Of a stretch of 64,000 bases of DNA, positions 44,113-54,265 are shown piece after piece. The notes under the pieces are model-generated. The model was given only the letters and a program-made list of their open reading frames with translations, had not been told where the DNA came from and did no database searches. Made by a program: the position numbers and the translations under genes. Origin of the DNA: Linnemannia hyalina (taxonomy: Eukaryota > Mortierellomycota > Mortierellomycetes > Mortierellales > Mortierellaceae); assembly GCA_019671135.1 (NCBI GenBank), contig JAHRHY010000018.1, forward strand, positions 744,001 to 808,000, written 5' to 3'. Numbering within the stretch: position 1 is the first letter of the stretch; each line of letters begins with the position of its first letter.

Positions 44113-45963
44113 TTAAACCAGTACAAGTTGCTCCCGCCCACTCATCTTGCGCTGGTCTTGTAGCCACTTGAACGGATACCTAATTTCCCCTCCCCGCGCA
44201 AAAAACTCAGCCCTCCTAAGCAGCGGCCAATGCTCACTCATCCACGACGCTTCCGGCCAGTCAACCGTCAATTTTGTCTCTTTCGCATCCACCCTCACCG
44301 ATCCCTCAAGCCTCTCCAATCTCTTCAACCCACAAAGGTGGTGAAGATAGCCAGGTCGGCCTCCGAACGGATCTCCAACGCTCATCAAGGCAGGGAACGA
44401 CCTGGGAACCTTCTGTAACTCCCTATCCACTCGTTCATGTTGACCAAGCATGACCATTTGCAGGCCTAGGGTTTGTAGGCTTGTCAGTTTGCCGATCTGT
44501 TTGTAGAGAGTCTCGAGTCGGGAAAAGTGCTGCGTCTCTGCTGGGGTGAGTGCGACTGGAGATGGACGGAGGTAGTAGGCCAGGATCCCTTGGCGGAGGG
44601 CGGGCAGGTCGCATCCGCTGATACCGAGGACGAGCTCGCTCAGTTTGGTGCATCTCCAAGGAGCCTCCACGGCATCTGACAACGTGATGTAGTGTCCAGC
44701 ATTTCTGTCGAATTTGATATGGAGGATCTCAAGGTTCTGACACTCACTGAAGATTGCAGAAAGGGAGATTCTACCATGAATACCGTCTCCTTGGACCACA
44801 ATCCTTCTCAATGTTGTTGAGTGTCGCTGCAGGGACAAGTTTACCTCAGGAGCGTTGACGTTGGAGAGGAGCCCGCCGTAACGAAATTCGGTAACCTGTC
44901 GGGCGGGTAAAGAATCCAGGATTTTGAATGGCACAGGATCGTACACGGTCGCGCAGACGTCTCCATAGGTTAACGACTCGATCTTGCGACACACCGCGGC
45001 AATCATCAATCCAATCATATCTGCGCTCTGGTCCCCAGCGATGGTGACTTCCAGTTTCCGGATGTTGGGGCAATGCGCAAAAACCGTATGGATAGCGGTC
45101 AAAGAGTGCCAATCGCGCAAGTAGTGAGCCTTCAGAACCTCCAGATGAACCAATGGCTCCTTCATCCTGGGAACCGCTATCGCATCATCGCCTACTTCCT
45201 GCCAATGACTGCTGTGGTATTGAGTGGCATCGTCCTTGCCATTAAGGCAGACAGTCATGGCCAATTCCTGAATCGACGGCTGGCAGCTGAACAAGAGCAA
45301 CGATCCCAGCTCCAAATAATTGTCGTCGCTACAGATGATCCCAAGACGCAGTTGTCGTATCTTGGATAGCCCAGCAATGACCCTTCCAAGACGCCGGCCT
45401 CCTCCAAGATCCTTCACGGGAACACTTTCCAAGTCCAGAAGGCTCAATCCAGGATTGATGGACACCAACCAGCAGAGTTGGGCGAATGTCGCGCGAGGAT
45501 CTTTAGCGCTGGGCAAGGTATAGCTGCAGCCTTTAAAAAGGCCCAAATGGATAGTGAGCTCCGAAAGACAGGTCACGGGTGGCAATGCGACAAGCTGGCA
45601 GGCATGGATGTCGGGGAGCGGTAACCAGGACGGTCGTGGCAAGGGTTCCTGCACGGTTCCTGGATTCAGCTCCTCGAACGCCAACACACAGTGGTAGTAG
45701 AAGACGAGTTCGTCCGTCTCGAGTTCTAGTATTCTGACATGACTGATGTTCCTTGCAAGGGCGTAGAGGCCGGGGATCGAGGAGAATATCTTGATCTTGT
45801 TGTTGCCACGAGCTTCCAGATACCGGAAGAGCGATGGTAGAGATGTGTGATGTGTTCTCTTGCTGGTACGGCTGAGGTGTGAGACATCCTTCTGGCTGAG
45901 GTGTGGACTCAAAAGGTCGACGAGTTCTCGTATGTCGAAGAATTGCTCGCAAGAGGTGGACAT
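44113..45963 (-). CDS. F-box / leucine-rich-repeat-type protein
   Basis: Single-exon frame of 616 aa. Residues about 8-50 (FFDIRELVDLLSPHLSQKDV, then a string with RTSKRTHHTSLPSLFRYLE) look like an F-box that would bind Skp1 in an SCF ubiquitin ligase. The rest contains irregular leucine-rich segments with repeated 'L..L.L' spacing, e.g. LSELTIHLGLFKG, IQELAMTVCLNG, CPNIRKLEVTIAG, CTKLSELVLGISG, LTSLQTLGLQMVML. It ends FKWLQDQRKMSGREQLVLV. Mortierellales carry large, fast-changing sets of such genes; the target protein is unknown. Two broken relatives lie on the same strand at 33600-34330 and 46330-47070. Confidence 0.82.
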   Translation of the reverse strand: MSTSCEQFFDIRELVDLLSPHLSQKDVSHLSRTSKRTHHTSLPSLFRYLEARGNNKIKIFSSIPGLYALARNISHVRILELETDELVFYYHCVLAFEELNPGTVQEPLPRPSWLPLPDIHACQLVALPPVTCLSELTIHLGLFKGCSYTLPSAKDPRATFAQLCWLVSINPGLSLLDLESVPVKDLGGGRRLGRVIAGLSKIRQLRLGIICSDDNYLELGSLLLFSCQPSIQELAMTVCLNGKDDATQYHSSHWQEVGDDAIAVPRMKEPLVHLEVLKAHYLRDWHSLTAIHTVFAHCPNIRKLEVTIAGDQSADMIGLMIAAVCRKIESLTYGDVCATVYDPVPFKILDSLPARQVTEFRYGGLLSNVNAPEVNLSLQRHSTTLRRIVVQGDGIHGRISLSAIFSECQNLEILHIKFDRNAGHYITLSDAVEAPWRCTKLSELVLGISGCDLPALRQGILAYYLRPSPVALTPAETQHFSRLETLYKQIGKLTSLQTLGLQMVMLGQHERVDRELQKVPRSFPALMSVGDPFGGRPGYLHHLCGLKRLERLEGSVRVDAKETKLTVDWPEASWMSEHWPLLRRAEFFARGGEIRYPFKWLQDQRKMSGREQLVLV

Positions 45964-46329
45964 GGTGGTTAGGTTTATGAGAAAGGATGGGAAAAGGAGA
46001 GAAGTAGCACCTTCGCCATCTTTATTTTTTTATTTCACTCGTTTGCGAGATAAGGGGGTACAAGAAAATGGAAGGTGACGCACGCCCATTTACATTTGTC
46101 CTCTTTGACCCCGCCGTCTTTCAACTGCTCACAGCATAGCCTCGATCTTGAATTCTACTAGTAATTGGTGCCATCGCGTTTATCAGCAAAAAACTTGGAC
46201 ATAGCAAATCAAGCTTCGCTCAGTCATCTGTGTGCTTCCTAAGCCATGCAAACGGGCGCCGTTACGTCTTCTGCTAACGCAAACAACGTCGCATGTTCGA
46301 GTGCCGACCAATGCTGATGCATTCACGTC
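45964..46329. other. F-box gene promoter region
   Basis: 366 bp upstream of the F-box start, with an A/T-rich stretch near 46018-46040. No gene seen. Confidence 0.5.
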
Positions 46330-47070
46330 GCTTCCATCCACTCCATCCATTTCATCGTCCAATCACTCCCCTCTGCATCCGCACGGATCAAGCCGACAGC
46401 TCTTGAAGGAAGCTCGAGTTTCGAGAGCAGATGAAGATATCCTGGTCGTCTGGTCCAAGTATCTCCAAGACTCAGCATAGCCGGCTGGGGCTCACCCGTC
46501 CTGTTGAGGTCCACATCGCCCTCATCGTCAAGTTGTATCGTGACCATGTTCAGCAGCACCAGTCCTGACAATGCGCCAATCTGTCAGTAAAAACGTTCAA
46601 GTGGGATTAGGTGCTGCATTTCCGCCTTGGTAACGTTGGTCGAAGTTGGACGTGATAAGGTAGGAGTCCTTGCATCAGCGCTCGACGTTCAATATCGTCG
46701 CGCCCTGGAAGGTCTCAAAATCCACAGTAAGATACCACAGGCGGATCAGAGGGTACAGGGCGACCAATTGGCAAGCATCGGCCCTGGTATTAATTCGTAG
46801 TAATAAACAAGTTCATCAGTATCTAGACATGTCTGGTGTTCCTGGCAAGGGCGTGCAAGCTCGGGAGGGAGTGGAAGGTTCTCAACATCTTGCCCAAACA
46901 GAGATCCAACGTCCTGCGGAGTGACGGGACGCAGTTCCTGTGCATCTTTCCACTGGTCTGGGTGAGATTCGTGACATCTTTGAGGAGGTGTCCCACAAAA
47001 GGCCTACGAGTTTGGGATGTAGAAGAAACGCTCGCTGGGGGGTCGACATGACGGTGTTGGGAATGTTGTT
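46330..47070 (-). pseudogene. Broken F-box/LRR-type gene upstream of the intact one
   Basis: The N-terminal part reads VGHLLKDVTNLTQTSGKMHR, CVPSLRRTLD and FHSLPSLHALARNTRHV near 46840-47030. This parallels LLSPHLSQKDVSHLSRTSKR, LPSLFRYLEA and FSSIPGLYALARNISHV of the intact neighbour. The C-terminal part reads MLSLGDTWTRRPGYLHLLSK near 46410-46490, parallel to MSVGDPFGGRPGYLHHLCG. The middle 400 codons of the intact gene are almost wholly missing, and the two parts are in different frames. It is a deleted tandem duplicate. Confidence 0.75.
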
Positions 47071-47252
47071 GTTGGTGTGCCGAAAGATTATCACAACGAG
47101 TCTTGAGCAACGAACATTGTTTGTAACATATGTGGCTGGGATGAATGTCAATGCCCCTGCTCACATTGATCCTCTGTTGTTTGATATGCATGTGCCCCCT
47201 GACGACATGGTTTATTCTGTTTCTTCAAGAAGACACATGTGTCCAAAAACGA

Positions 47253-49125
47253 CTACGCTGCTGACCGGTGAGTTGCACCCGAGCCATTTTTTGTTGAGTG
47301 GGTGTGCGACTGCGACTGCGCCTGTTCTAAAGGCAATGCTGGCGATATGGGTTCTGACCGACGGGATGAAACTGCTGCTGTCGATGAGATTGACGAATGA
47401 GAAGACTGAGGGCTCTCTCTGACATAGTCCTGGTGCGATGAGTGAATGTGGTTTTGTTGTTGCTGATGTTGTTGTTGGTACAACTGTGCGTGGTGTTGAC
47501 GAGGAGAGTCTGCACGATGTCCACGCGAGTTCTTGGCGGCCGCATCCTCCCGCGCCTTGGCCATATAGGCTTCACTCATGTTTATCCTCCGTTGGATTTC
47601 GGTCTCGTAAGCTTTGCTGTTGCTTCGATCCAAACCTCCTTTGGTCCAGAGTTGAAATCCTGCGACAAAATGAGCCTGCTCCACCGTCTCAATGGCTTTG
47701 GGTGATCGCTGTGCCCTGACCCAGCCAATGACCTCGCGGTGATCTTTGAAATAACGGAGTCGAAGCAACCAACAGCAGGCGACAACTGCAGCACGTCCGA
47801 CACCTATACATTATGATGTCGTGAAAGAAGGAGGTGACATGTGAGTATCGGCGCATACGAAAGTAATTTTACAGTTTGATATAGCTGAGATGACGGATGA
47901 CGACGTTTAAATAAAAATCGGGAAGAAGAGTACTAGACCAAATAAGAAAACATGCCAACTCTTTGCTTACCTCCTCTGCAGTGAGCAAGGACATTCTGTC
48001 CTTTCTTTGCGGTTTCGTCCATCCTGTCGAGAACAAGATCCATCTCCGCAAAGGAGTACGGTGTGCTTCCTTCGAGCATAGGGATTCTAAATCGCAACAG
48101 GTATGGATTAGATTTGAGTTGATTATACCAGGATGCAAAGAGAGCGAGAGAGACATAGTTGGAATGAAGGCGATAACCAATGATCTCGATGATGTATGAG
48201 TGCTTTACCTGACGACATCGAGCCCGTGGCGGTTTGCTGCTTCCAAGTACCTTGGAAAAGGCGATCCCAGGAGCTCCAGCTCTTCATCAAAGAGGCAGCT
48301 GGATAGTTCATCCGTGCAAAAAGCAAGAGGAAAGAGAGATAGAGATCGTCTCAGTATATGCCCATGTCTGTGAATCAGGAGAGAAAGTCTCAAAAACATG
48401 CCCCCCTTCACTCCCTCTTTCTCTTCCCCCTTTGGTTTGGATCGCTTTTCCCTTTTTTTCTTATTTTGCATTGCTTGTTGTCGTTGTTGTTTTTCTGCGT
48501 GCTGTCGTGTGCACAATGCAACGAAGCGTTATCATGATGTCCTGTGTCCAATCAATTGTTATTGTGTGTCGCTGGACCGTTAGTGCGTTGTACCATTCCC
48601 TAATGGTAATCGATCCATCTCCCACTTTATCTCATAGCATCACCACTGTGCTTATGCTTACCAAACGACACGCGTGAAGCCTAGCATGTTCAGACGATTA
48701 AAGTCCATGTCCAGATCACGCACAATCTTGGCACGCCCATTGACGGGCCCATCGAGTCGAACCTTCTTGCCTGGACAGGACGAAAGACCAAGGTTGCCTC
48801 TGGGTCGCCAGTTTGCGTAAATCCTCTTGGCTCGTGATTCGGCGTCCTCTGCCATATCTGTCAGCTGCATAGCCTTTGCTTCACGCTGGGCAAAGGGGAC
48901 GAGCTGCATATGACTGGGGATGGACATGTCTTCATGAAGAAGGGCCCCGATCCAGGGGGGAATGATCCAGCTGACGTTGATAGGATGTGAGATAGAGTCT
49001 TTAAAGGTGACGGGTTTTGGTTTCAAGTAGGCTGATGTCAAGCGCTGGTCTACTCCGTTCTGGTATAGGGTACTTGAGCTGTCGGCGACCTGGATAGAGG
49101 CTTTCTTGTCCTGTGGGGTGGCCAT
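47253..49125 (-). CDS. CDKN3-like dual-specificity phosphatase with Gln/His-rich tail
   Basis: Four exons (49125-48662, 48298-48209, 48086-47971, 47803-47253) keep phase and give 406 aa. The N-terminal 100 residues are unassigned (INVSWIIPPWIGALLHEDM). The phosphatase domain follows: GNLGLSSCPGKK, FNRLNMLGFTRVVW, EELELLGSPFPRYLEAA, IPMLEGSTPYSFAEMD. The P-loop HCRGGVGRA has catalytic Cys221 and Arg227, and is split by intron 3. This order is that of CDKN3/KAP-type cysteine phosphatases, which act on CDK activation-loop phosphothreonine; the target here is inferred. After FVAGFQLW a roughly 130-residue Gln/His/Ser-rich tail of low complexity is added, absent from animal CDKN3 (212 aa). Confidence 0.85.
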
Positions 49126-49831
49126 GTGTCTGAGAGTGAGTGTCGGAGGAACAAAAAAAGGTTAAGTTGGTTACAAAAGAGAAGGAAAAGGATGAAGAGT
49201 GAGCTGTGTTGAATGCCAAAAAGAAGGAGAGAGAATGAAAAAGAAGGGGCAGATGGGAATGGATGCTAGGCAAGTACCGACAAATGGAGGAGGGGGAGTG
49301 CGTGTGAGTGAAAGAGTGAGTGGAGAGAGGGTGGAGGAGAAGTGGAGAAGTGGAGAAGTGGAGAAGTGAGAAAGAAAGAAGAGAAGGAAGGGTCCAGGAC
49401 AAAGGAGACCGTGGCTTGGGGATCCGCTCTTCTTTTCTCGTTTGCCACTTGACCTTGCCGAGCTTATCTAATTGGCAGCCTAGTTACACATAAACTACTA
49501 CAGCCTGGCTAGAGTAGGAGGTGAGGTCGCCCTCACAAGAGAGTTGGGTTCCAACCTTTGCAGTAGCATGGACATACCCCTTCCTCTTCCTTTCCCCTTC
49601 CCCTTTCCCTTGTCGTTTCTTGTGCTCCTGTCCCTTTGGACCCTTGCTCCGCTTGGAATCGTGTCGCAACACGTGCAGAGGATGGAGAACATGAGAAATA
49701 AAAGCTTCGCAGTCACACTTGTTTTTTGTGCTACGATTTTTTTCTTTTTTTTTTGTTGACCTTTGACCGTTTGACGAAACAAACGCCTCTTCACCTTTTC
49801 GCCTTCTCAACAACATTCGCAACATTCCGCC
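49126..49831. other. Divergent promoter region, CDKN3-like / JIP5
   Basis: 706 bp. The left half is G/A-rich on + (C/T-rich in the phosphatase sense) with a short tandem GTGGAGAA repeat near 49340-49370. The right half is C/T-rich toward JIP5 with T runs at about 49737-49753. No gene seen. Confidence 0.55.
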
Positions 49832-51574
49832 ATGGTAAAAAAAAACAGCACTCAACACAAGGAGAACATAACCATGCAAGGACATATCTATTCAGTTCCA
49901 GGAAGATAACATGCGAACTGACCGACAAAAAATACCACTCTCCTCTCTTTCTTGCACACTGCAACAACGTTCGTTGTTAGCCTGCAAATCTGCTAGTCGA
50001 TACCCTTTCGTACAAGGACATGGTTTTTGACTTTGCCTTCCACCCAACCCTCGACATCATCGCCACCGGGCTCATCACCGGACATATCAACTGGTAATAT
50101 GCCATTTCATCCACGAACTCCCTCAGAACGCTTTCGACTATTTCTTTACTTAACAGCCAACGAACTATACCAGCTAACATTTTTTGCCATTGAACCGCGT
50201 ATGTAAATGATAGTGTCAAGTACGCACCCGGAGCTGGAAATAACGAGACCGCGTGGAGCATTCGTCCCACAAAAAAGTCGTGCCGCGGCCTTGCCTTCAG
50301 CAACGATGGTGCTGGTACGTGACAAAAGATCGGCATCGACCTATGTTATGGGCTTTACAACCAAGTTGCTAACCCTTACCTCACTTCAATTGGCACCAAT
50401 AGGACTTTTCACTGTCTTCAAGGATGGAGCTATCAGAGCATTGGATGTCAACACGGGAGATGTTTTGATCAAAAAGTCGGACGCCCATGAGTAAGTCGAC
50501 AGGATCAACTCTACAACCGTTACCTTCAGGAGAACCCATGTCACTGAACAGGCAATGTCACGCTTTATATGCTAACCAACAACTTATCATCATTTCCCTC
50601 ACTTACTATCAGCAACCCAATCAACGCGGTCAGGTTGCTGACAGAGACGACACTGGCGACAGGAGATGACAGCGGAGTGATCAAGTTGTGGGACGTCAGG
50701 ACAGGAACCGAGACCATGCAATACACCGAGCACGACGACTTCATCTCCGATTTCGACTACGACACCGACTCCAAGACCCTCGTCGCCTCTAGTGGACAAG
50801 GCACCATCTCGATCTACGATATTCGCAAACCTAAGATGCTGGCCATGTCCGCCAATCAGGACGATGAGTTGATGTCGATCTGTATTGTCAAGGATCGTCG
50901 TAAAGTCGTTGTAGGATCGCAGGAGGGAGTGTTGAACATTTATAGTTGGGGCGATTGGGGCGATTGTACGGATCGGTTTATTGGACACCCAAATTCGATT
51001 GATACCATTTGCAAGATTGATGAGGATACTGTCGCCACAGGATCCAGCGATGGAATCATCAGGTACCATATGCGTTTTTTTTTCTTTCTTGTTCTATGCC
51101 AAGTCCAAGGAGGATCTTGAGTGGATATACGGAGACAGTTGTCAGACGTACTAACATCATTTTCCTGTCTTACTTCTCAATGCAACTAGAATCATCGACA
51201 TTTTGCCAAACAAGTTTCAAGGAATCGTAGGAGAGCACGAAGACTTCCCCATCGAGCGGATCAAAATGTCTCACGACAAGACCTTCCTCGCCAGTTGCTC
51301 ACACGACGACACCGTCCGGTTCTGGGATGTCCGCTACCTGACCAGTGAGAGAGAGGATGCCGACGACGATAGCGATGATGCAAAGGACGCATCTGGAGAT
51401 AAGGATTCCGATTCCGATGATGATGATGATGATGAGGATGATAAGCCAGGAAAGAACGGTGGCGGTATGGATGTGGACTCAGATGATTCGGACGCGCCCA
51501 AGAAGAGCAGTAACAAGCGGCCAAAGAAGCAAGCACCTGCTGCCAATAACCCTAGCTTCTTTGATGACCTGTAG
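49832..51574 (+). CDS. JIP5: WD-repeat protein JIP5 / WDR55
   Basis: Nucleolar WD40 protein linked to rRNA processing and 60S ribosome biogenesis. Model: 49832-49834, 49981-50093, 50214-50314, 50403-50490, 50613-51062, 51190-51574 (379 aa). WD repeats: MVFDFAFHPTLDIIATGLIT, CRGLAFSNDGAGLFTVFKDG, NAVRLLTETTLATGDDSGVI with KLWDVR, SSGQGTISIYDIRKP, GSQEGVLNIYSWGDW, KTFLASCSHDDTVRFWDVRY. The tail has a long Asp/Glu run (about 51405-51440), then KKSSNKRPKKQAP and a final FFDDL. Exon 2 has no suitable ATG before conserved residues, and its 5' phase is 0. The only upstream ATG in good context (CCGCCATG at 49832) is followed at once by GTAAAA, so the start codon seems to be its own 3-nt exon. The first exon is therefore inference; the rest is firm. 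Confidence 0.93.
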
Positions 51575-51990
51575 AAGAACAGACGGGACGATAAGATTGC
51601 AGTTGTAGGTGATAGAATAAAAAATAACAAGCAATAATCATCGGCATAGAACGCAACTCTTTTTGTTCATGTTCTTTCTAATATTATCGGTTGTACCCTG
51701 TGTAATTAGTAACAGGAATGATGAAATGATTAGAAGCGACGGGCACGCAATTGAAAGATATGCATAGCACCACTTTTTTTACCGTATGTTTACTTTCCTG
51801 GCTCTCCCTCCAAACGCGCCGCTCGTTGCAAGTTCACAAAAAACAACAAGCCTTATCTGATTGTCGGGCGCGGTATAAAAGCGACTGCGTTCATCACTTC
51901 TTTTGTTCCCTCCATTTCAAACCAGCCATCTTCTCATCTCTCCACATTTTTCGACATAACCACGAAACTACCTCAACCACAAACCAACAA
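51575..51990. other. JIP5 3' region and spacer
   Basis: aataaa at about 51616 may direct JIP5 3' end formation. From 51880 the sequence is C/T-rich and resembles a 5' leader, fitting the dead gene that follows. Confidence 0.55.
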
Positions 51991-52493
51991 AATGGCCAGC
52001 ACAAACATCACCACCACCACCACCACCACCAACACCCCTCAACCCCTCAAAGTCGGCTAGATAGGCATCAGAGAAATAGGATACGGCATGGCCAAGAACC
52101 CCCACTCTCACCTCGCCTCTAACGGATCCCACCCTCACCGTCTGGAACCGCACCCCCAGCAAAACCGACGCCCTCAAAGAACAAGGCGCCCATGTCGCCA
52201 CCCCCATCGAAAACCTCGCTTCGACCTCCAATGTCATCTTCACCTACCTTCCAATGCCCAGACTTTGGCCGTCCCCGAATCGCGCCCTTGTCGGCCAACT
52301 CGTCTTTATCACCTCCGGCCCAACCGCGGCACTCTCAAGAATCCACACCCCCCTCATCGCCTCCACGTTCAAAATCCACTATCGACCTCCACACCCCAGA
52401 CGTAACAAAAAAGCCAAGTTCTTTCAAATTCCCTCGGAAACTTTTTCGTCGCCGGATCTATCGAACTCCTCGCTGAAGGTCGTGTACTCGGCG

Positions 52494-52530
<37 letters not shown>

Positions 52531-52660
52531 TCTCCCTCCCAATCTTCCGTCCTGGACCCTCATCAACGGTCTCTTCGGGTCCCCCCAGTCTGGATCGAGG
52601 TATAGTCAAAAGATTGTTGAAGGCAAGAAGAGTGAAGGAGGGGAGGATTACCCTGTAGAG
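51991..52660 (+). pseudogene. Broken beta-hydroxyacid dehydrogenase (3-hydroxyisobutyrate dehydrogenase type)
   Basis: An ATG at 51991 starts a Thr-rich leader, then KVG-stop-IGIREIGYGMAKN. This is the Rossmann GxGxxGxGMAxN motif of the family with the expected Trp codon turned into TAG (about 52058) and glycines lost. After a frameshift the sequence continues LTVWNRTPSKTDALKEQGA, then ASTSNVIFTYLPMP. Another shift gives LVFITSGPTAALSRIHTP. These match the order of the NAD-binding domain of 3-hydroxyisobutyrate dehydrogenase-type enzymes. A 32-nt A run (52494-52525) interrupts the 3' part and the catalytic C-terminal domain is not found. The leader upstream still looks normal, so decay may be recent. 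Confidence 0.78.
52494..52525. repeat. 32-nt poly-A run
   Basis: Uninterrupted A on the + strand inside the broken dehydrogenase. It could mark the 3' end of a retrotransposed fragment, but no target-site duplication is evident to me. Confidence 0.88.
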
Positions 52661-54265
52661 TTAGGGTTGGAGGATGTAGGGGCATATGAGGAGGTTGGCA
52701 GAAGAACATGGGGGCGGGTTTTTACCGACGACAGATGTTGCGTATGGGGCATTTGGAAAGGATGAGGAGTCAGGGGGGAGGGGGAGATCAGGATTGAACG
52801 ACCTTGATTGAATTCATTCGGGAGTGCACTTCTTCTTCATCTCATGGCCATTAAGAAGATACTACTTTTTAGCATATCAGTTTTCTCTCTTTAGGCATTT
52901 TTCCTCATTCCCAAATCGATGTCTAAGTGAGGTTTCATTCAAAATGAAAAAACGTTGTCCGCATTTGCAGTATTGAAGCAATTGGGTTGAGTGCTGTTTG
53001 TTTGTTGTTGGTTGTGTGTTGTGTATGTTGGAGAGGTAAGAAGGCATTTGTCCGCTAGTTTGTTCGTCGGTTGGTTCCTGTTTGCGTCCTGTGCTGAGAA
53101 TCTCGACGCACGGACTTGGGCGCAATTTATGGCCGTCACGCAGTAAATGCTCCGCTAGATTCTTCCGGAAAAGGAGCAAATCTTAATTCCCCCAAGCTGA
53201 CCATACACGAGCATGCAAGGTCGTGTCATCGAACAAGTTTAAAAAGAATGGAACAACAAAATGCAATTTTTATTCTTTTTTGAGATATAAGAAAAACGAA
53301 AGAAAGAACAAAAAGCAGCAAAACTAGGAAGAACATACTGATGGTACACATAGGGTAAGAAAGAGTAAAGAAAAGGTTGGAAGGAATGTACAAAGGATAG
53401 TAGCACAAAGGTGATACGAACAAAAATAGGGTAAAGAGATTACTACTCAGCCAAAACACAAGAAACGACAACAACAACAAAACTAACAAGAGCAACGACT
53501 GCAACAACAACAGAAGAGGGATGCAAGTAAAACGAATAAAACTAAAACGAGAACACAAGGGAAAAAAATCTAGTGCACACAGTAGGAAAAAAAACATGCT
53601 AATAAAACAAGAAACAAAAAGAATGCGTACAAAGAAAAAGGAAAGAGATTAAGGAAACTACTAGAACAAGATGCAAGTTGGGTAACTGGAAGAAATAAAA
53701 AGAGGAAGAGAAAAGAACATGAGAAGGAACATAGGGGGATGTTGGATAAAAAGTACAAGAGATTCGCCCATTGGACCAAAATAAGGGGTCTCCATGGGAA
53801 TAGTGTGCCGCAATTAAGCAGCACATTAGATGAGAAGAGATCCACATAGATCAAAGCAAGGAAAGCCATGCAATGATGGGTCAAGCGGGAAAGAACTACC
53901 CCCTTCCTCCTTTCCTTTCCTACGACTCCTGTTCCTGCCATTCCTCCGTTCTCAATCGAAATCGAGAGTCCTTGGTCGATGGCCGATTTTTCTGTTGTAT
54001 GCTGTACAATTGGGGTCGAATTCTAGGACTAATGTGAACAAATGAAAGTAGATCCTGTATCTGGTGTAGTTGAAGAGTCTGGCGTCTTTGTTTGTTTCTA
54101 GAGTCGGTTGTTGTTATTGTCGCTGCTGTTGTGATGTGTTGTGTTGCTGTTGGTGTTGTTTCTTGTGATCGAGTCGATGGGTAACATCTCCGCCCCATTG
54201 AGCGGTATCGGGTAAAAAAAAACGGGTGCCTCAATGGATCCCCTGGGAGAGAAGGACCACCTGAA
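52661..54265. other. Long A-rich stretch downstream of BTG/TOB
   Basis: 1.6 kb to the BTG/TOB stop. From 53230 to 53880 the + strand is very A-rich, so T-rich in the sense of the BTG gene, which fits a long 3' untranslated region. Open frames here are Leu/Ser/Phe strings. No gene. Confidence 0.5.
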
